Below the pieces are notes generated by a model. The model did not search any database, had not been told where the DNA came from, and saw nothing but the letters and a program-made list of their open reading frames with translations. Positions 10,315 to 19,911 of a DNA stretch of 64,000 nucleotides are shown piece after piece. Origin of the DNA: an uncultured Eubacterium sp. (GTDB lineage: Bacteria; Bacillota; Clostridia; Lachnospirales; Lachnospiraceae); contig CAJOMD010000008.1 of NCBI GenBank assembly GCA_905235555.1, positions 1 through 64,000 on the forward strand, written 5' to 3'. A program made the position numbers and the translations under genes. Position 1 is the stretch's first letter. Each line of letters opens with the position of its first letter.

Positions 10315-13191
10315 CTACTTTAGACTTATATTGAAATCTGACTCATCTAGTAATTTGAGTCCCTTGTCATCTTTCTTTGATCCAAACAGTTTCTTTCCAA
10401 ATCTATCACTTCTTGCAATAGCTTTATCAATGATTTCTTCCACATCTAGTCTGCCTATGTGAGCACCAAATGCATCATCTATGGATTTAAATAATGCAAG
10501 TTCTGCCACTTCATCCAATTTATACCCTTGAGTCTCTGCATATTCACTTCCATATGCAACCCACTCGCGAATATTATACTGTTTTATTTTTATAACATTA
10601 TTGAATGTTTGTCCAAGACTAACTGTTGATGAAAGAAGATCTTCCATAGGTTCAGTCTCTGCTTCCAAAATGATAATAGAATCTGTATTGTTTGGATATA
10701 GATATTTTACAATTTCTTGTATTGTGGTTTGATGAATTTCATGAGCATTCTCAATAATTAAATCACAACCTTTAATTTGGTTTAGAATGCTAGCGAAGCC
10801 TTTTCTATTTAAAGTACTTGCGCTAATCTTAGCAATCTTTCTATTTCTTCTCTCGCTCTTCTTATTTACAAGTTTAATAATTTCGATAGCCATTGTAGTT
10901 TTGCCTGTCTTCTCATCGCCCATCACAATGACATTAGCATTAATATCTTTTTCTTGCCCTGTGAACTTTTTGATAAGATTATTGCAAACTTTTTTCACTG
11001 CATCTTCTAAGCCTTCTACATTTAAGTAGTTTCCAAATACAGCCATGTCACTATCTTCTACATCAAATTTAACGCGTTCAGTGTTTAGTTCTTTATTCTT
11101 CTCTTTGCTCATCTCATGTTTTAATTCTTTTTTAACTGAAACATCTACCACTTTAGTGGCTCCTAGGTCTTCTGCGTTTTGGTTTAACTCTTCTTTTGGT
11201 TCTTCCTTAGGTTCTACTTTTGGCTCTTCCTTCGATTCCTCTTTTGGCAACTCAGGTTTATTATCTGGGGTTTCACCAGAAATCATATCTATTTGCGCCG
11301 AAGATTCATTGCTCTCTTTTAGAACCTTTTCAATCTTTGGTGCTGGAGTTTCTTCTAGTTCAGGTTTGCTATTGTCCTGAGTAGTATACTCCCCGGACAA
11401 ATCGAACACTGGAACATCCTTTGACTGCTCACTAGTAGGTTTAACTGCCTCATCCAAAACCTTTGCAGCCTGAATAGGTTTCTTGCTTTCTTTTTCTAGT
11501 TCTTCACCATCAGGCATAACCTCAGTAGGCTTATGCATAACATCGCCTATGTCCTTAGTTTCTCCTAAGTCTGCACTATCATTTAATTCTGGTTCAAAAT
11601 CATCTAACTCTCCAGCTTCCACTGGCGCTTTATCAGAATTATCTACTAGGTTACTCTCAATTTCTCTTTCATCATCGGCTTCCCACTTGTTTCCAATTTG
11701 AACTGTGTGGAATTTGCTGTCATCAGTTTTTTCTGCCTCAATTTCTTCTGGTTCTTCTCTTGTATATCTATTTTGAGGTTTTTCAAAGTCCTCAGTATTT
11801 GTTGCAGGTTCTTCAGAAGCTACCCCTTTCGTAACTGGTTCTTCAGAGGCTACTTCCTCCACAGTGGGCTCATCAGAAGTTACTTCCTCCGTAATTGGTT
11901 CTTCTAAAGTTTCATCTTTAGGTTCTTCTTGCTCACTCATAATGCTGTCTACTTCCTCTTTTAGTTCTTCCTCTATTTGATGAGTGTCACTATTTATAGC
12001 ATCTACTGCTTTATTTACAGTATCCGCTCCTAAGATTCCTCTTTCTTGAAGAGACTTGAGCATATCTTCCACATCATCCACGTCCGGCAAAGGTTCCTCT
12101 GCTGGTTTTTCAGAAATATCTGGTATATTCTCTTCTTTCAAAAAATCAGGTTTTTCGTAATTTTGTGTTTCATTTGGCTGTTCATACTTATTATTTGAAG
12201 GTGAGTCATCATTAAAGAAACTCATCTGCTGCGGACCTTCCTCTACAGGCTGAGCAGTCAAAATGTTTTCAGGCTGAATCTTTGGTTCATCAGCCACTTT
12301 AATCTCCGTAATATCAAATGAAGGCTTATACTCGTTTGCAGAATCAGTATTTTGAACTTCTGCCTCAAAGTTTGACTCTCCAAGCGGTTTATCTAAACCT
12401 GGCTTCACTAATTTTTCCTCCCCAAATCCTTCTTCTTTCAAATCAATGCCAAAATGACTTGGCTCTTCTGGTTCCACATATGGAGTACGTTCAGGCTGTT
12501 TTTCCATAATAGTTTCTAATGGACTCTTCGAAACATGAGGTTCACTCTTTGGTTTTTCGACCACTTTTTCCTCCTCCACTGGATCTTCCTTATCTAACAA
12601 CTGCTGCTGAGTAATGTTAAGCGGCTGAATGGTTTTCTTAAGTTCCATAGCCTTTTTAATGTAGCGCCCTTCGGAGAACCAAAGTCCCATCTCATCACAT
12701 AGTTCAACACACTTTGCTGTATCACCAGTTTCTTTATATAGTTTAGCAAGCTCGTAAGCCCACTTTTCTTCCATATCAATATTTACATACTCTTCCAAAA
12801 TCTTGATTAACTCATCTTTTGGCTTGTTTAATGCTTCCGCCATTTTGTATTTTAGTACATAGCGACCAGTATCCTTTGGTGCCATCTCGACAAAGTCTTC
12901 GTAATATTCTTCAGCCTCGTCTATCTCTCCATTATTAATTGAAACAAGACATAATCTGTAAGCCAAGTGTCTTCCAGCCTTTGTATTTTCGTAAGCGTAA
13001 AGAAGAACTTGCTTTGCTAATTCATAATCATTAGATAATTCATATGCATCGGCAATCAAGCAAAGCAGATTGTTGTCTCTGATATGTTTTATATCAAGAG
13101 TGTCTGCAATCTGTACTGCAGTGTCATAATCCCTGTTGTTCATAGCAGTTTTAAATTGTTCAATTTTTCCGTCTTGTTCTACTTTTCCCAT
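10315..13191 (-). CDS. TPR - acidic low-complexity - C-terminal P-loop NTPase protein
   Basis: N-term TPR-like helices; about 500 aa E/P/K-rich region with EEP repeats; C-term Walker A VIVMGDEKTGKTTMAIEI. ORF track starts at a TTG (13197); ATG at 13191 follows gagga. Confidence 0.8.
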   Translation of the reverse strand: MGKVEQDGKIEQFKTAMNNRDYDTAVQIADTLDIKHIRDNNLLCLIADAYELSNDYELAKQVLLYAYENTKAGRHLAYRLCLVSINNGEIDEAEEYYEDFVEMAPKDTGRYVLKYKMAEALNKPKDELIKILEEYVNIDMEEKWAYELAKLYKETGDTAKCVELCDEMGLWFSEGRYIKKAMELKKTIQPLNITQQQLLDKEDPVEEEKVVEKPKSEPHVSKSPLETIMEKQPERTPYVEPEEPSHFGIDLKEEGFGEEKLVKPGLDKPLGESNFEAEVQNTDSANEYKPSFDITEIKVADEPKIQPENILTAQPVEEGPQQMSFFNDDSPSNNKYEQPNETQNYEKPDFLKEENIPDISEKPAEEPLPDVDDVEDMLKSLQERGILGADTVNKAVDAINSDTHQIEEELKEEVDSIMSEQEEPKDETLEEPITEEVTSDEPTVEEVASEEPVTKGVASEEPATNTEDFEKPQNRYTREEPEEIEAEKTDDSKFHTVQIGNKWEADDEREIESNLVDNSDKAPVEAGELDDFEPELNDSADLGETKDIGDVMHKPTEVMPDGEELEKESKKPIQAAKVLDEAVKPTSEQSKDVPVFDLSGEYTTQDNSKPELEETPAPKIEKVLKESNESSAQIDMISGETPDNKPELPKEESKEEPKVEPKEEPKEELNQNAEDLGATKVVDVSVKKELKHEMSKEKNKELNTERVKFDVEDSDMAVFGNYLNVEGLEDAVKKVCNNLIKKFTGQEKDINANVIVMGDEKTGKTTMAIEIIKLVNKKSERRNRKIAKISASTLNRKGFASILNQIKGCDLIIENAHEIHQTTIQEIVKYLYPNNTDSIIILEAETEPMEDLLSSTVSLGQTFNNVIKIKQYNIREWVAYGSEYAETQGYKLDEVAELALFKSIDDAFGAHIGRLDVEEIIDKAIARSDRFGKKLFGSKKDDKGLKLLDESDFNISLK

Positions 13192-13209
13192 TTTCAATTC
13201 CTCTTAAGA

Positions 13210-13806
13210 TTATATAGTTACACGTCCCTGCAAAGCACGAAGTAATGTCACATTATCAATACACTCTAAATCTCCGCCCACTGGAACACCACTAGCAATT
13301 CTTGAAACCTTTATTCCAAGTGGTTTAACCACCTTACTTATATACATAGCTGTGGCCTCGCCTTCCACACTAGAATTAGTGGCGATAATCACTTCATCCA
13401 CATCGTCCTTCAGGCGTTCGAACAATTCTTTGAGGCGGATGTCATTTTGTGTGATTCCTGCCATTGGGTTAATAGCGCCGTGCAAAACATGGTAAACACC
13501 TTTGTACTCTCCCACGCTCTCATAAGCAGCCATATCCTTTGTAGTTTCAACTACCATAATAGTTTTTTTATCACGTTCGTCACTGCTACAAATAGGACAA
13601 ACCTCCTGGTCTGTCAAAGTTTGGCAACATTTACAAAACTTTACATTCTTCTTTGCCTCCACTAAAGCATTGGCCAAACCATCCACTTCATCTTGTGGCA
13701 TATCCAATATATGAAAAGCAAGTCTGCCCGCAGTTTTAGAACCAACTCCAGGAAGGCTTGATAATTCATCTATTAACTTTGTAATATAACCACTGTAATA
13801 ATCCAC
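13210..13806 (-). CDS. recR: Recombination protein RecR
   Basis: LSSLPGVGSKTAGRLAFHIL, Cys zinc finger CKCCQTLTDQEVCPIC, TOPRIM. Confidence 0.97.
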   Translation of the reverse strand: MDYYSGYITKLIDELSSLPGVGSKTAGRLAFHILDMPQDEVDGLANALVEAKKNVKFCKCCQTLTDQEVCPICSSDERDKKTIMVVETTKDMAAYESVGEYKGVYHVLHGAINPMAGITQNDIRLKELFERLKDDVDEVIIATNSSVEGEATAMYISKVVKPLGIKVSRIASGVPVGGDLECIDNVTLLRALQGRVTI

Positions 13807-13815
13807 TTTTGCTCC

Positions 13816-14154
13816 TTAGAACAATCCACCCATACCGCCAGTAATTTTAGACATTTCTTCCTGGGTCTGCTCTTCCATCTTTCTGATTGCTTCATTGACA
13901 GCTGCAGTCACCAAATCCTCCAATGTCTCTACATCTTCTGGGTCCACTACATCTGGATCAATTTTAATGCTCTTAATTTCTTTGTTTCCGCCCACAGTCA
14001 CTTCTACAACACCGCCGCCTGCTGATGCTGTGAATTCGCTAGCCTCTAGTTCCTCCTGCGCCTCAGCCATCTGTTGCTGCATCTTCTGAGCTTGTTTCAT
14101 TAAATTTCCCATATTAGATGGCATACCGCCTGGGAATCCACCTTTCTTAGCCAT
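13816..14154 (-). CDS. YbaB/EbfC family nucleoid-associated protein
   Basis: [21 protein letters not shown]...[11 protein letters not shown]; synteny dnaX-ybaB-recR. Confidence 0.95.
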   Translation of the reverse strand: MAKKGGFPGGMPSNMGNLMKQAQKMQQQMAEAQEELEASEFTASAGGGVVEVTVGGNKEIKSIKIDPDVVDPEDVETLEDLVTAAVNEAIRKMEEQTQEEMSKITGGMGGLF

Positions 14155-15767
14155 TAAAAATCTTCCTCCTCAATTTCTAAATCTATTTTTGATGAAATAA
14201 TTTGAAAATAGTTTTCGTTTCCGTCTGGTTTCTTTTGAGTCATCTCGACTTGAACATCTTTTTTTATCTGTTCTCTAATGATGGTGTTAATCATATCCAT
14301 CATCTCTATAGTGTTGCACTCTCCAAACATAATGTCGTCAGAATCAAACACGATAAGCAATGTGTCTTCACCTTTTACAGCGAGTGATACCTTTTTAAAG
14401 TTGGCCTTCTCCAAAGGGCTCATATGATTTAGAACCATATTCCAGTTATCAGCCACATACTGAACATCCTCTGGCACAGCCTTATCTATAGGCTCTTCCT
14501 TTGGCGCTTCCTTTGGTTCCTCGTCAAGAATATCTGCCTCCGGCAAAGGATTTCCATTAGTCACCATTTCAGCATTCGCTCTTCTAACTGGAGCAGCATC
14601 CACTTTTATATTTCCACTCTCGATCTTGTTTTCTAAAACCGAAATTCTATTTATCAATGATTCGTAATCGTTCTCCATGGCAGGAGTATTAAGTTTGATA
14701 AGCGCAATCTCAAGTAAAACTCTCTTCTGGTCTGAATACTTAATCTGTGCAGCTGTCTCTGATAGTACTCTGATATATCTCATAACAGATTCATTATCTA
14801 TCATCTCTGATTCCTGCTTAAGTGCTTCTATTCTTTCCATTGGAGCATCTATCACTTCCATAGCATCTTCAGAACCTTTTACAAGCATTAGGTTTCTCAA
14901 ATACCAAATGAAGTCATTTACAAACTGACCAAGCTCACGACCTTGAATGATTACCTCATCCAAAATCTTCATAGTGTTTGCAACATCGCCTTGGATAATG
15001 CATCTAATTAAACGACTAAACACTTCTTGATCTACTGCACCCAAAACCTCAAGCACATTTTCGTATGTGAGCTCTTGGTCTGAGTAAAATGCTATGCACT
15101 GATCAAGCAAACTTAATGCATCACGCATAGAGCCGTCTGCCACTTTTGCAATATAGCGAAGAGCCTTGTCATCCACACTTATGTTTTCTTTATTCATCAA
15201 CTCTTCTAGTCTGTCCACTATAGTCTCAATAGAAATACGTTTGAAATCATATCTCTGACATCTAGAAAGAATAGTGACTGGAATCTTATGAGGCTCTGTA
15301 GTAGCAAGTATAAAAATAACATATGCTGGTGGTTCTTCTAGCGTTTTCAAAAGTGCATTAAACGCTGAAGGGCTCAACATATGTACCTCATCAATAATAT
15401 ATACTGTATATTTACCCACTGTTGGTGAGTATTGAATTTCTTCTATAATCTGGCGGACATTCTCCACTCCATTGTTAGAAGCGGCATCCATCTCGATAAT
15501 GTTAGGTGCACTTCCGCCTTCTGAAGCCTTACATGTTTCACACTCCCCGCAAGGGCTTCCGTCTACTGGATTTTCACAGTTAACTGCGCGCGCCAAAATC
15601 TTAGCCACACTAGTCTTACCAGTTCCTCTAGTACCACAAAAAAGGTATGCGTGTCCTATTCTATCAGAATTAATCTGATTTTTAAGAGTGGTAACTATGT
15701 GGTCCTGGCCTTTGACTTCGTCAAAAGTATTAGGTCTAAATTTTCTATATAAAGCTTGATAAGACAT
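14154..15767 (-). CDS. dnaX: DNA polymerase III subunit gamma/tau
   Basis: [52 protein letters not shown]. Confidence 0.97.
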   Translation of the reverse strand: MSYQALYRKFRPNTFDEVKGQDHIVTTLKNQINSDRIGHAYLFCGTRGTGKTSVAKILARAVNCENPVDGSPCGECETCKASEGGSAPNIIEMDAASNNGVENVRQIIEEIQYSPTVGKYTVYIIDEVHMLSPSAFNALLKTLEEPPAYVIFILATTEPHKIPVTILSRCQRYDFKRISIETIVDRLEELMNKENISVDDKALRYIAKVADGSMRDALSLLDQCIAFYSDQELTYENVLEVLGAVDQEVFSRLIRCIIQGDVANTMKILDEVIIQGRELGQFVNDFIWYLRNLMLVKGSEDAMEVIDAPMERIEALKQESEMIDNESVMRYIRVLSETAAQIKYSDQKRVLLEIALIKLNTPAMENDYESLINRISVLENKIESGNIKVDAAPVRRANAEMVTNGNPLPEADILDEEPKEAPKEEPIDKAVPEDVQYVADNWNMVLNHMSPLEKANFKKVSLAVKGEDTLLIVFDSDDIMFGECNTIEMMDMINTIIREQIKKDVQVEMTQKKPDGNENYFQIISSKIDLEIEEEDF

Positions 15768-15799
15768 GACGTCCCTTTCCTGGAAAACCTATATAATTA

Positions 15800-16060
15800 T
15801 CGCGCGACTTGCTTTGTGAGTGGATCATAAGCGTTACCTTTACAGCCAACTCGGTCTAGGCTACCTCATGTCACTTAGGATTATCTACTTAGTGCTGCTT
15901 CATTCCTGACCTGACACGGTTCATAGGGTCCTAATGCATGAGACCCAAACGTCAACATCGCTTATAAAGGGCAGCCTTACCATCCAAACCCGAGGCAAAT
16001 CATCACCCCTGCTAAAGCGGGCTTCAGGTATAGGGCTCCGCTACTTCCCCGGCTGCGCGA
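15800..16060 (-). ncRNA. ffs: Signal recognition particle RNA (large Firmicutes form)
   Basis: Minus strand contains GTCAGGTCAGGAATGAAGCAGC (domain IV GGAA loop and asymmetric loop, ~15893-15914); TCGCGC/GCGCGA terminal pairing; located between dnaX and tadA as in Bacillus. Confidence 0.92.
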
Positions 16061-16100
16061 CATTTACATTATAAACGATTTAGCCTTAAAACTCTATATG

Positions 16101-16544
16101 TTATCGGAGTTTTTTGAAGAAATTCTTCAAAATTTCACTACATTCTGACTCCAATACACCACTTTCTATCTCTACCTTATGGTTAAACTCGTCCATCTGC
16201 AAAAGATTCATAATAGAACCCGCGCAACCAGCCTTTGGATTCATGCAGCCAATATAAACTTTCTTAATTCTAGCCTGTACTATGGCTCCTGAGCACATCT
16301 GACATGGCTCAGTGGTTACATACATCTCACAATCATCCAAACGCCAGTCTTTTAATTTCTTACTAGCTTTTTTGATAGCATTGAGTTCCGCATGCGACAA
16401 AGTATTTTTATCCTTCATCCTACGGTTATAACCACGCCCAATAATTTTGCCATCTTTCACTATCACACAGCCTATCGGAACTTCATTATTTTTATTTGCT
16501 TTCTCGGCTTCTTTCAAAGCCTCTCTCATATATTGTTCTTTCAT
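16101..16544 (-). CDS. tadA: tRNA-specific adenosine deaminase
   Basis: HAELNAIKKA...TEPCQMCSGAIVQARIKKVYIG deaminase zinc motif; MREALKEAEKANKNNEVPIGCVIV. Confidence 0.95.
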   Translation of the reverse strand: MKEQYMREALKEAEKANKNNEVPIGCVIVKDGKIIGRGYNRRMKDKNTLSHAELNAIKKASKKLKDWRLDDCEMYVTTEPCQMCSGAIVQARIKKVYIGCMNPKAGCAGSIMNLLQMDEFNHKVEIESGVLESECSEILKNFFKKLR

Positions 16545-17800
16545 TAAATCATCTCCACTGGAATCGCAATATTATTCTTGTTTAAATATATTGGTTCTTG
16601 ATACATACATATCACCGTTCCTTGCCCCAGTTTTTTATTAGGAACTTTGCTTAAGACATCAAATGCATTTGTCATTTCCAATTTAGGGTTAGCTGACAAT
16701 TTAATCTCTACTGGATAAAGCGTGTCTGCAGTTTCTATTACAATGTCTATTTCCGCTTCTTTGGTAGTTTTCACTCCGTTTTTTTGTCTTCTAATTTTGT
16801 CTTTACCTCTGTAGTATGAGATATACATCCTGTGGTCATAACCTGCATTCGTAAAACTCTTAAGAATCTCTGACACCACAAATGTTTCAAATATTTCTCC
16901 TGCCATATGTCCATTCATTAACATTTCTGGAGTCTGGTGTTTTGTCAAATAGCAAACAAGTCCCGTATCTCTAAAATATATTTTTGGGGTTTTAATAGCT
17001 CTTTTCAAAACTGAATTCGAATATGGTTGCATAATATAAATTAAGTCTGATGCTTCCAGTATAGAAATCCATTCCTTAATAGTTTTTTGCTCAGCTTCTA
17101 CTTGTTCAGCTATATTAGAATAATTGATAATCTGCCCCGTACGCGCCGCTAGTATGGACATAAATTTTGCAAATTTGGTTTTATCTTGCACCTTAGTTAA
17201 ATCATTTACGTCTCTATCAATATATGTAGATATGTATGATTCGTAAAACAATTGCCAATCACAATCCGTCGCAACTAATTCTGGGTAGTTCCCTCTATGT
17301 ATTCTTTCCCAAATATCATCACACTTTTTAAATTTGTTTTTTCGTTTTTGAATAAAATCGTCTGTAGGTATAAAAGGCTCATTAAAAGAATCTCCCAATA
17401 TTTCCCTTAGTGATAGCCCTGACAATCTCAAAATAGCTACTCTGCCTGCAAGTGATTCTGAGACATTTTTCATTAAATGAAATTGTTGCGACCCCGTCAA
17501 AGCGAATAGACCTCTTTCATTAGATTCGTCACATTTGATTTTTATATATGGAAAAAGATCAGTAATATACTGTATTTCATCTAAAATAATTGGTGGTTTA
17601 TTATTCAAAAAGAATAATCCCGGCTCTTCTTTCGCATCATTAAGAGCCAACGGATTGTCAAAAGATATGTATCTGTAACCTTCTGTCATTTGTTGAAGCA
17701 ATGTTGATTTTCCTACTTGTCTTGCGCCAGTTACTAACACTGCCTTAAATTGTTTCATACTTTTATTAAAAGTTTTCTCTATTGCTCGTGAAATGTACAT
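16544..17800 (-). CDS. AAA_14 / DUF4143 family ATP-binding protein
   Basis: VLVTGARQVGKSTLLQQ, PPIILDEIQYITDLFPYIK, GLFALTGSQQFHLMKNVSESLAGRVAILRLSGLSLREI; C-term ...EIDIVIETADTLYPVEIKLS. Confidence 0.93.
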   Translation of the reverse strand: MYISRAIEKTFNKSMKQFKAVLVTGARQVGKSTLLQQMTEGYRYISFDNPLALNDAKEEPGLFFLNNKPPIILDEIQYITDLFPYIKIKCDESNERGLFALTGSQQFHLMKNVSESLAGRVAILRLSGLSLREILGDSFNEPFIPTDDFIQKRKNKFKKCDDIWERIHRGNYPELVATDCDWQLFYESYISTYIDRDVNDLTKVQDKTKFAKFMSILAARTGQIINYSNIAEQVEAEQKTIKEWISILEASDLIYIMQPYSNSVLKRAIKTPKIYFRDTGLVCYLTKHQTPEMLMNGHMAGEIFETFVVSEILKSFTNAGYDHRMYISYYRGKDKIRRQKNGVKTTKEAEIDIVIETADTLYPVEIKLSANPKLEMTNAFDVLSKVPNKKLGQGTVICMYQEPIYLNKNNIAIPVEMI

Positions 17801-17830
17801 ATGTCCCTCCTAATCTACAAATAAACATAT

Positions 17831-17882
17831 AAAAAGTTGCGACTAATTAGGTACTTCTATACTAAATCTATCGCAACTTTTT
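17831..17882 (-). promoter_or_regulatory. 12-bp inverted repeat in promoter region of the DUF4143 gene
   Basis: aaaaagttgcga (17831-17842) / tcgcaacttttt (17871-17882), ~30 bp before the ATG at 17800. Confidence 0.6.
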
Positions 17883-17902
17883 GTCAAGTTATTTTGTAGA
17901 AA

Positions 17903-18073
17903 CTACTTTAGTAGTTCGTATTTAAATAATTTATCTAATATATGGCTATGATAATAACTCTCCAATTTCTTTTTTAGTGTAACAATATATGTATTCAATA
18001 TTGGATAATCATATACTTTCTTTTCTTGTTTGCCCACTCCTTCCCTATGATATGTATTAAGTTCTTTTACAAC
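17903..18073 (-). pseudogene. Probable out-of-frame 3' continuation of the 130-aa ORF
   Basis: Unlisted frame reads VVKELNTYHREGVGKQEKKVYDYPILNTYIVTLKKKLESYYHSHILDKLFKYELLK*, offset by one base from the 18067 stop. Confidence 0.5.
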
Positions 18074-18459
18074 CTATAGTACTTATTGTCGACACCTTTA
18101 AACGATATGCATCTATTTGAACTAGATAAACAAGTATAAATCAAACATGCTTTGATTAGAGCTTTACTTTTCTTATATGAATAACCTCCATCTGAACAAT
18201 TATAATAAAAATCTATATCATACCAATTTTTCTGAGGCCACATCTTAGCACACCAAATAACCAACTTTTCTAAATAATTGTCTTTTCTAAGATGGTACCC
18301 AAATGATTGTTCCAGCCCCTTTTTCAAATTTGATCTAACTAGTAAAACATTATTAGGATTAAGAGCAAAATTAATAGTTTCTTTATCATTTTTAAATTTT
18401 CTTAAATCATTATATTCAGAAATATTATTAAATACTTCTTTAACTATCATGTTGTCCAA
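18067..18459 (-). CDS. Hypothetical protein (130 aa), possibly frameshifted at its 3' end
   Basis: Starts 5 bp after the stop of 18465..19715; no family recognised. Confidence 0.55.
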   Translation of the reverse strand: MDNMIVKEVFNNISEYNDLRKFKNDKETINFALNPNNVLLVRSNLKKGLEQSFGYHLRKDNYLEKLVIWCAKMWPQKNWYDIDFYYNCSDGGYSYKKSKALIKACLIYTCLSSSNRCISFKGVDNKYYRL

Positions 18460-18464
18460 TTGAA

Positions 18465-19715
18465 TTATTTTTTATATTTAGTACCTCTTCCATTGCCAAT
18501 AGCTTCTATATATTTATACTCTTTCAAAGAATTAAGAATTCTTATAACCTTGTCTCTACTAAAGCCTGTCTTTTCTGCAATCTCGCTACTTGCAAGCTGT
18601 CTACCGTTGTCAAGAGTGCCATATACTGTCTCCTCGGCTATAGTCATGGATGGTTTATCTGCTAGTACTGGTAAGATTATCATTATTGTACTATCAGTAA
18701 TGTCAAAATAAGGTGAAACTCCTGAATCAGAATATGCATCTACTATTTTTCTAACTCCTGTTCCAAACATTTCGATGTAGCCTAATCTAGAAAAAACACT
18801 TGCCAAGATAGGATTTCTAAATGATGATGATCTATCTTTTAAATAGTCATTTTTAGTAAATCCTTTTGGTAATCCTCCAAAAGAAGTAATCTCGATTCTA
18901 TCATCATACATAGCTATTCTTGTATGACCATTCACATCCCACACTCTATGTATAAGAGCATTAGCAACAGCCTCTCTAAATGCTTCCTCTGGAATTTTTT
19001 CCTTTGTATTCCTGTAAAACCCCTCTACCCTATCAAATTGGTAGTATCTTCTATAAACATCTATAGCCTCATTATACTGGCTAATAATGGACTTGTGCTG
19101 AATGGTTACTCTGTCTAAAATGTCATTAATACTATCTCCGAACCTCGCAATATCTATACCAAAGAATCCATTCTCATCAGATAATAGTTCTGCTGCTAAA
19201 TTAAATCTACCCTTCCTATCATAAAGTCCTAATGTTTTTAAAATATCATCATTAATTTCCTCTATATCCAATTTCTCTTTAAGTTTTCCTTCTAATACTT
19301 TAAAGGTCAGTTTTTCTCGTTTACTAGGAAGTTCCTCATAATTCATATTACTCCCCTCTAAAGCCAGTCTTTTCAACTCAAAAGAATCCACTTCCACAGT
19401 AGATGTTTCATTTCTTATATATGCTTTTCCTTTATACCAATATGGTTTATGGAGTCCTTCTTCCACTTTAAGTGTAATTACTTTCGTTCTTCTATTTACA
19501 TCTAAAGTATATGTAGGTCTAGGATTAAAACTGTCATTAATTTTATTTTCAATCTGAGAACATACTTCATCAGGGTCCTTTACACCCACTTCTTTTCCAT
19601 CATCAGTTATTCCAAACTTAATTTCACCGTCCTCATAATTGGCAAAAGCGCTGACAGTCTTTAAAAATGTGTCTGTCAACGTCTCTTTAAACTCTAAAAC
19701 ATTACTTTCTTTCAT
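18465..19715 (-). CDS. AlbA_2 (Schlafen-like) DNA-binding domain plus HATPase_c_4 protein
   Basis: ESNVLEFKETLTDTFLKTVSAFANYEDGEIKFGITDDGKEVGV; EEAFREAVANALIHRVWDVNGHTRIAMYDDRIEITSFGGLPKG; start moved to ATG 19715 with RBS aaggaggg. Confidence 0.9.
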   Translation of the reverse strand: MKESNVLEFKETLTDTFLKTVSAFANYEDGEIKFGITDDGKEVGVKDPDEVCSQIENKINDSFNPRPTYTLDVNRRTKVITLKVEEGLHKPYWYKGKAYIRNETSTVEVDSFELKRLALEGSNMNYEELPSKREKLTFKVLEGKLKEKLDIEEINDDILKTLGLYDRKGRFNLAAELLSDENGFFGIDIARFGDSINDILDRVTIQHKSIISQYNEAIDVYRRYYQFDRVEGFYRNTKEKIPEEAFREAVANALIHRVWDVNGHTRIAMYDDRIEITSFGGLPKGFTKNDYLKDRSSSFRNPILASVFSRLGYIEMFGTGVRKIVDAYSDSGVSPYFDITDSTIMIILPVLADKPSMTIAEETVYGTLDNGRQLASSEIAEKTGFSRDKVIRILNSLKEYKYIEAIGNGRGTKYKK

Positions 19716-19773
19716 ACTTTTTCCCTCCTTGTCGTAATTTTTAGTTATAATTAGTGTAGCACTCTTGCAACAA

Positions 19774-19803
19774 AAATGCAACGCAAAAATTTGCGTTGCA
19801 TTT
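19774..19803 (-). promoter_or_regulatory. Perfect 14-bp palindrome overlapping putative -35 of the AlbA_2 gene
   Basis: aaatgcaacgcaaa-aa-tttgcgttgcattt; minus strand TTGCAT-17 nt-TACACT promoter-like spacing. Confidence 0.65.
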
Positions 19804-19807
19804 AGTA

Positions 19808-19891
19808 TTATTGCTCAAAATCAATCAGTTTTACATGATTGTTATCTACAATAACATTCTTTGGCTGAATATCTCTAACTTTTTGAGGACC
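19808..19891 (-). pseudogene. Remnant of a Ser/Thr protein kinase catalytic loop
   Basis: Minus-strand frame reads PQKVRDIQPKNVIVDNNHVKLIDFEQ* (RDxxPxN...VKLIDF motif); no start, interrupted upstream. Confidence 0.6.
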
Positions 19892-19911
19892 TTAAACTTG
19901 TTCCCCAGTTT

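Noticed and set aside
11045-11701. Ser/Phe-rich plus-strand ORFs opposite the TPR/NTPase gene
   Set aside because: Antisense of an E/P/K low-complexity coding region; typical artefact composition.
17831-17882. Inverted repeat as a terminator for the 130-aa ORF
   Set aside because: Long 28-nt loop and position right before the DUF4143 start fit an operator better, though termination is not excluded.
19716-19781. Upstream start of AlbA_2 protein (MHFCCKSATLIITKNYDKEGKS)
   Set aside because: Lies in the promoter/palindrome; the ATG at 19715 has a strong aaggaggg RBS.
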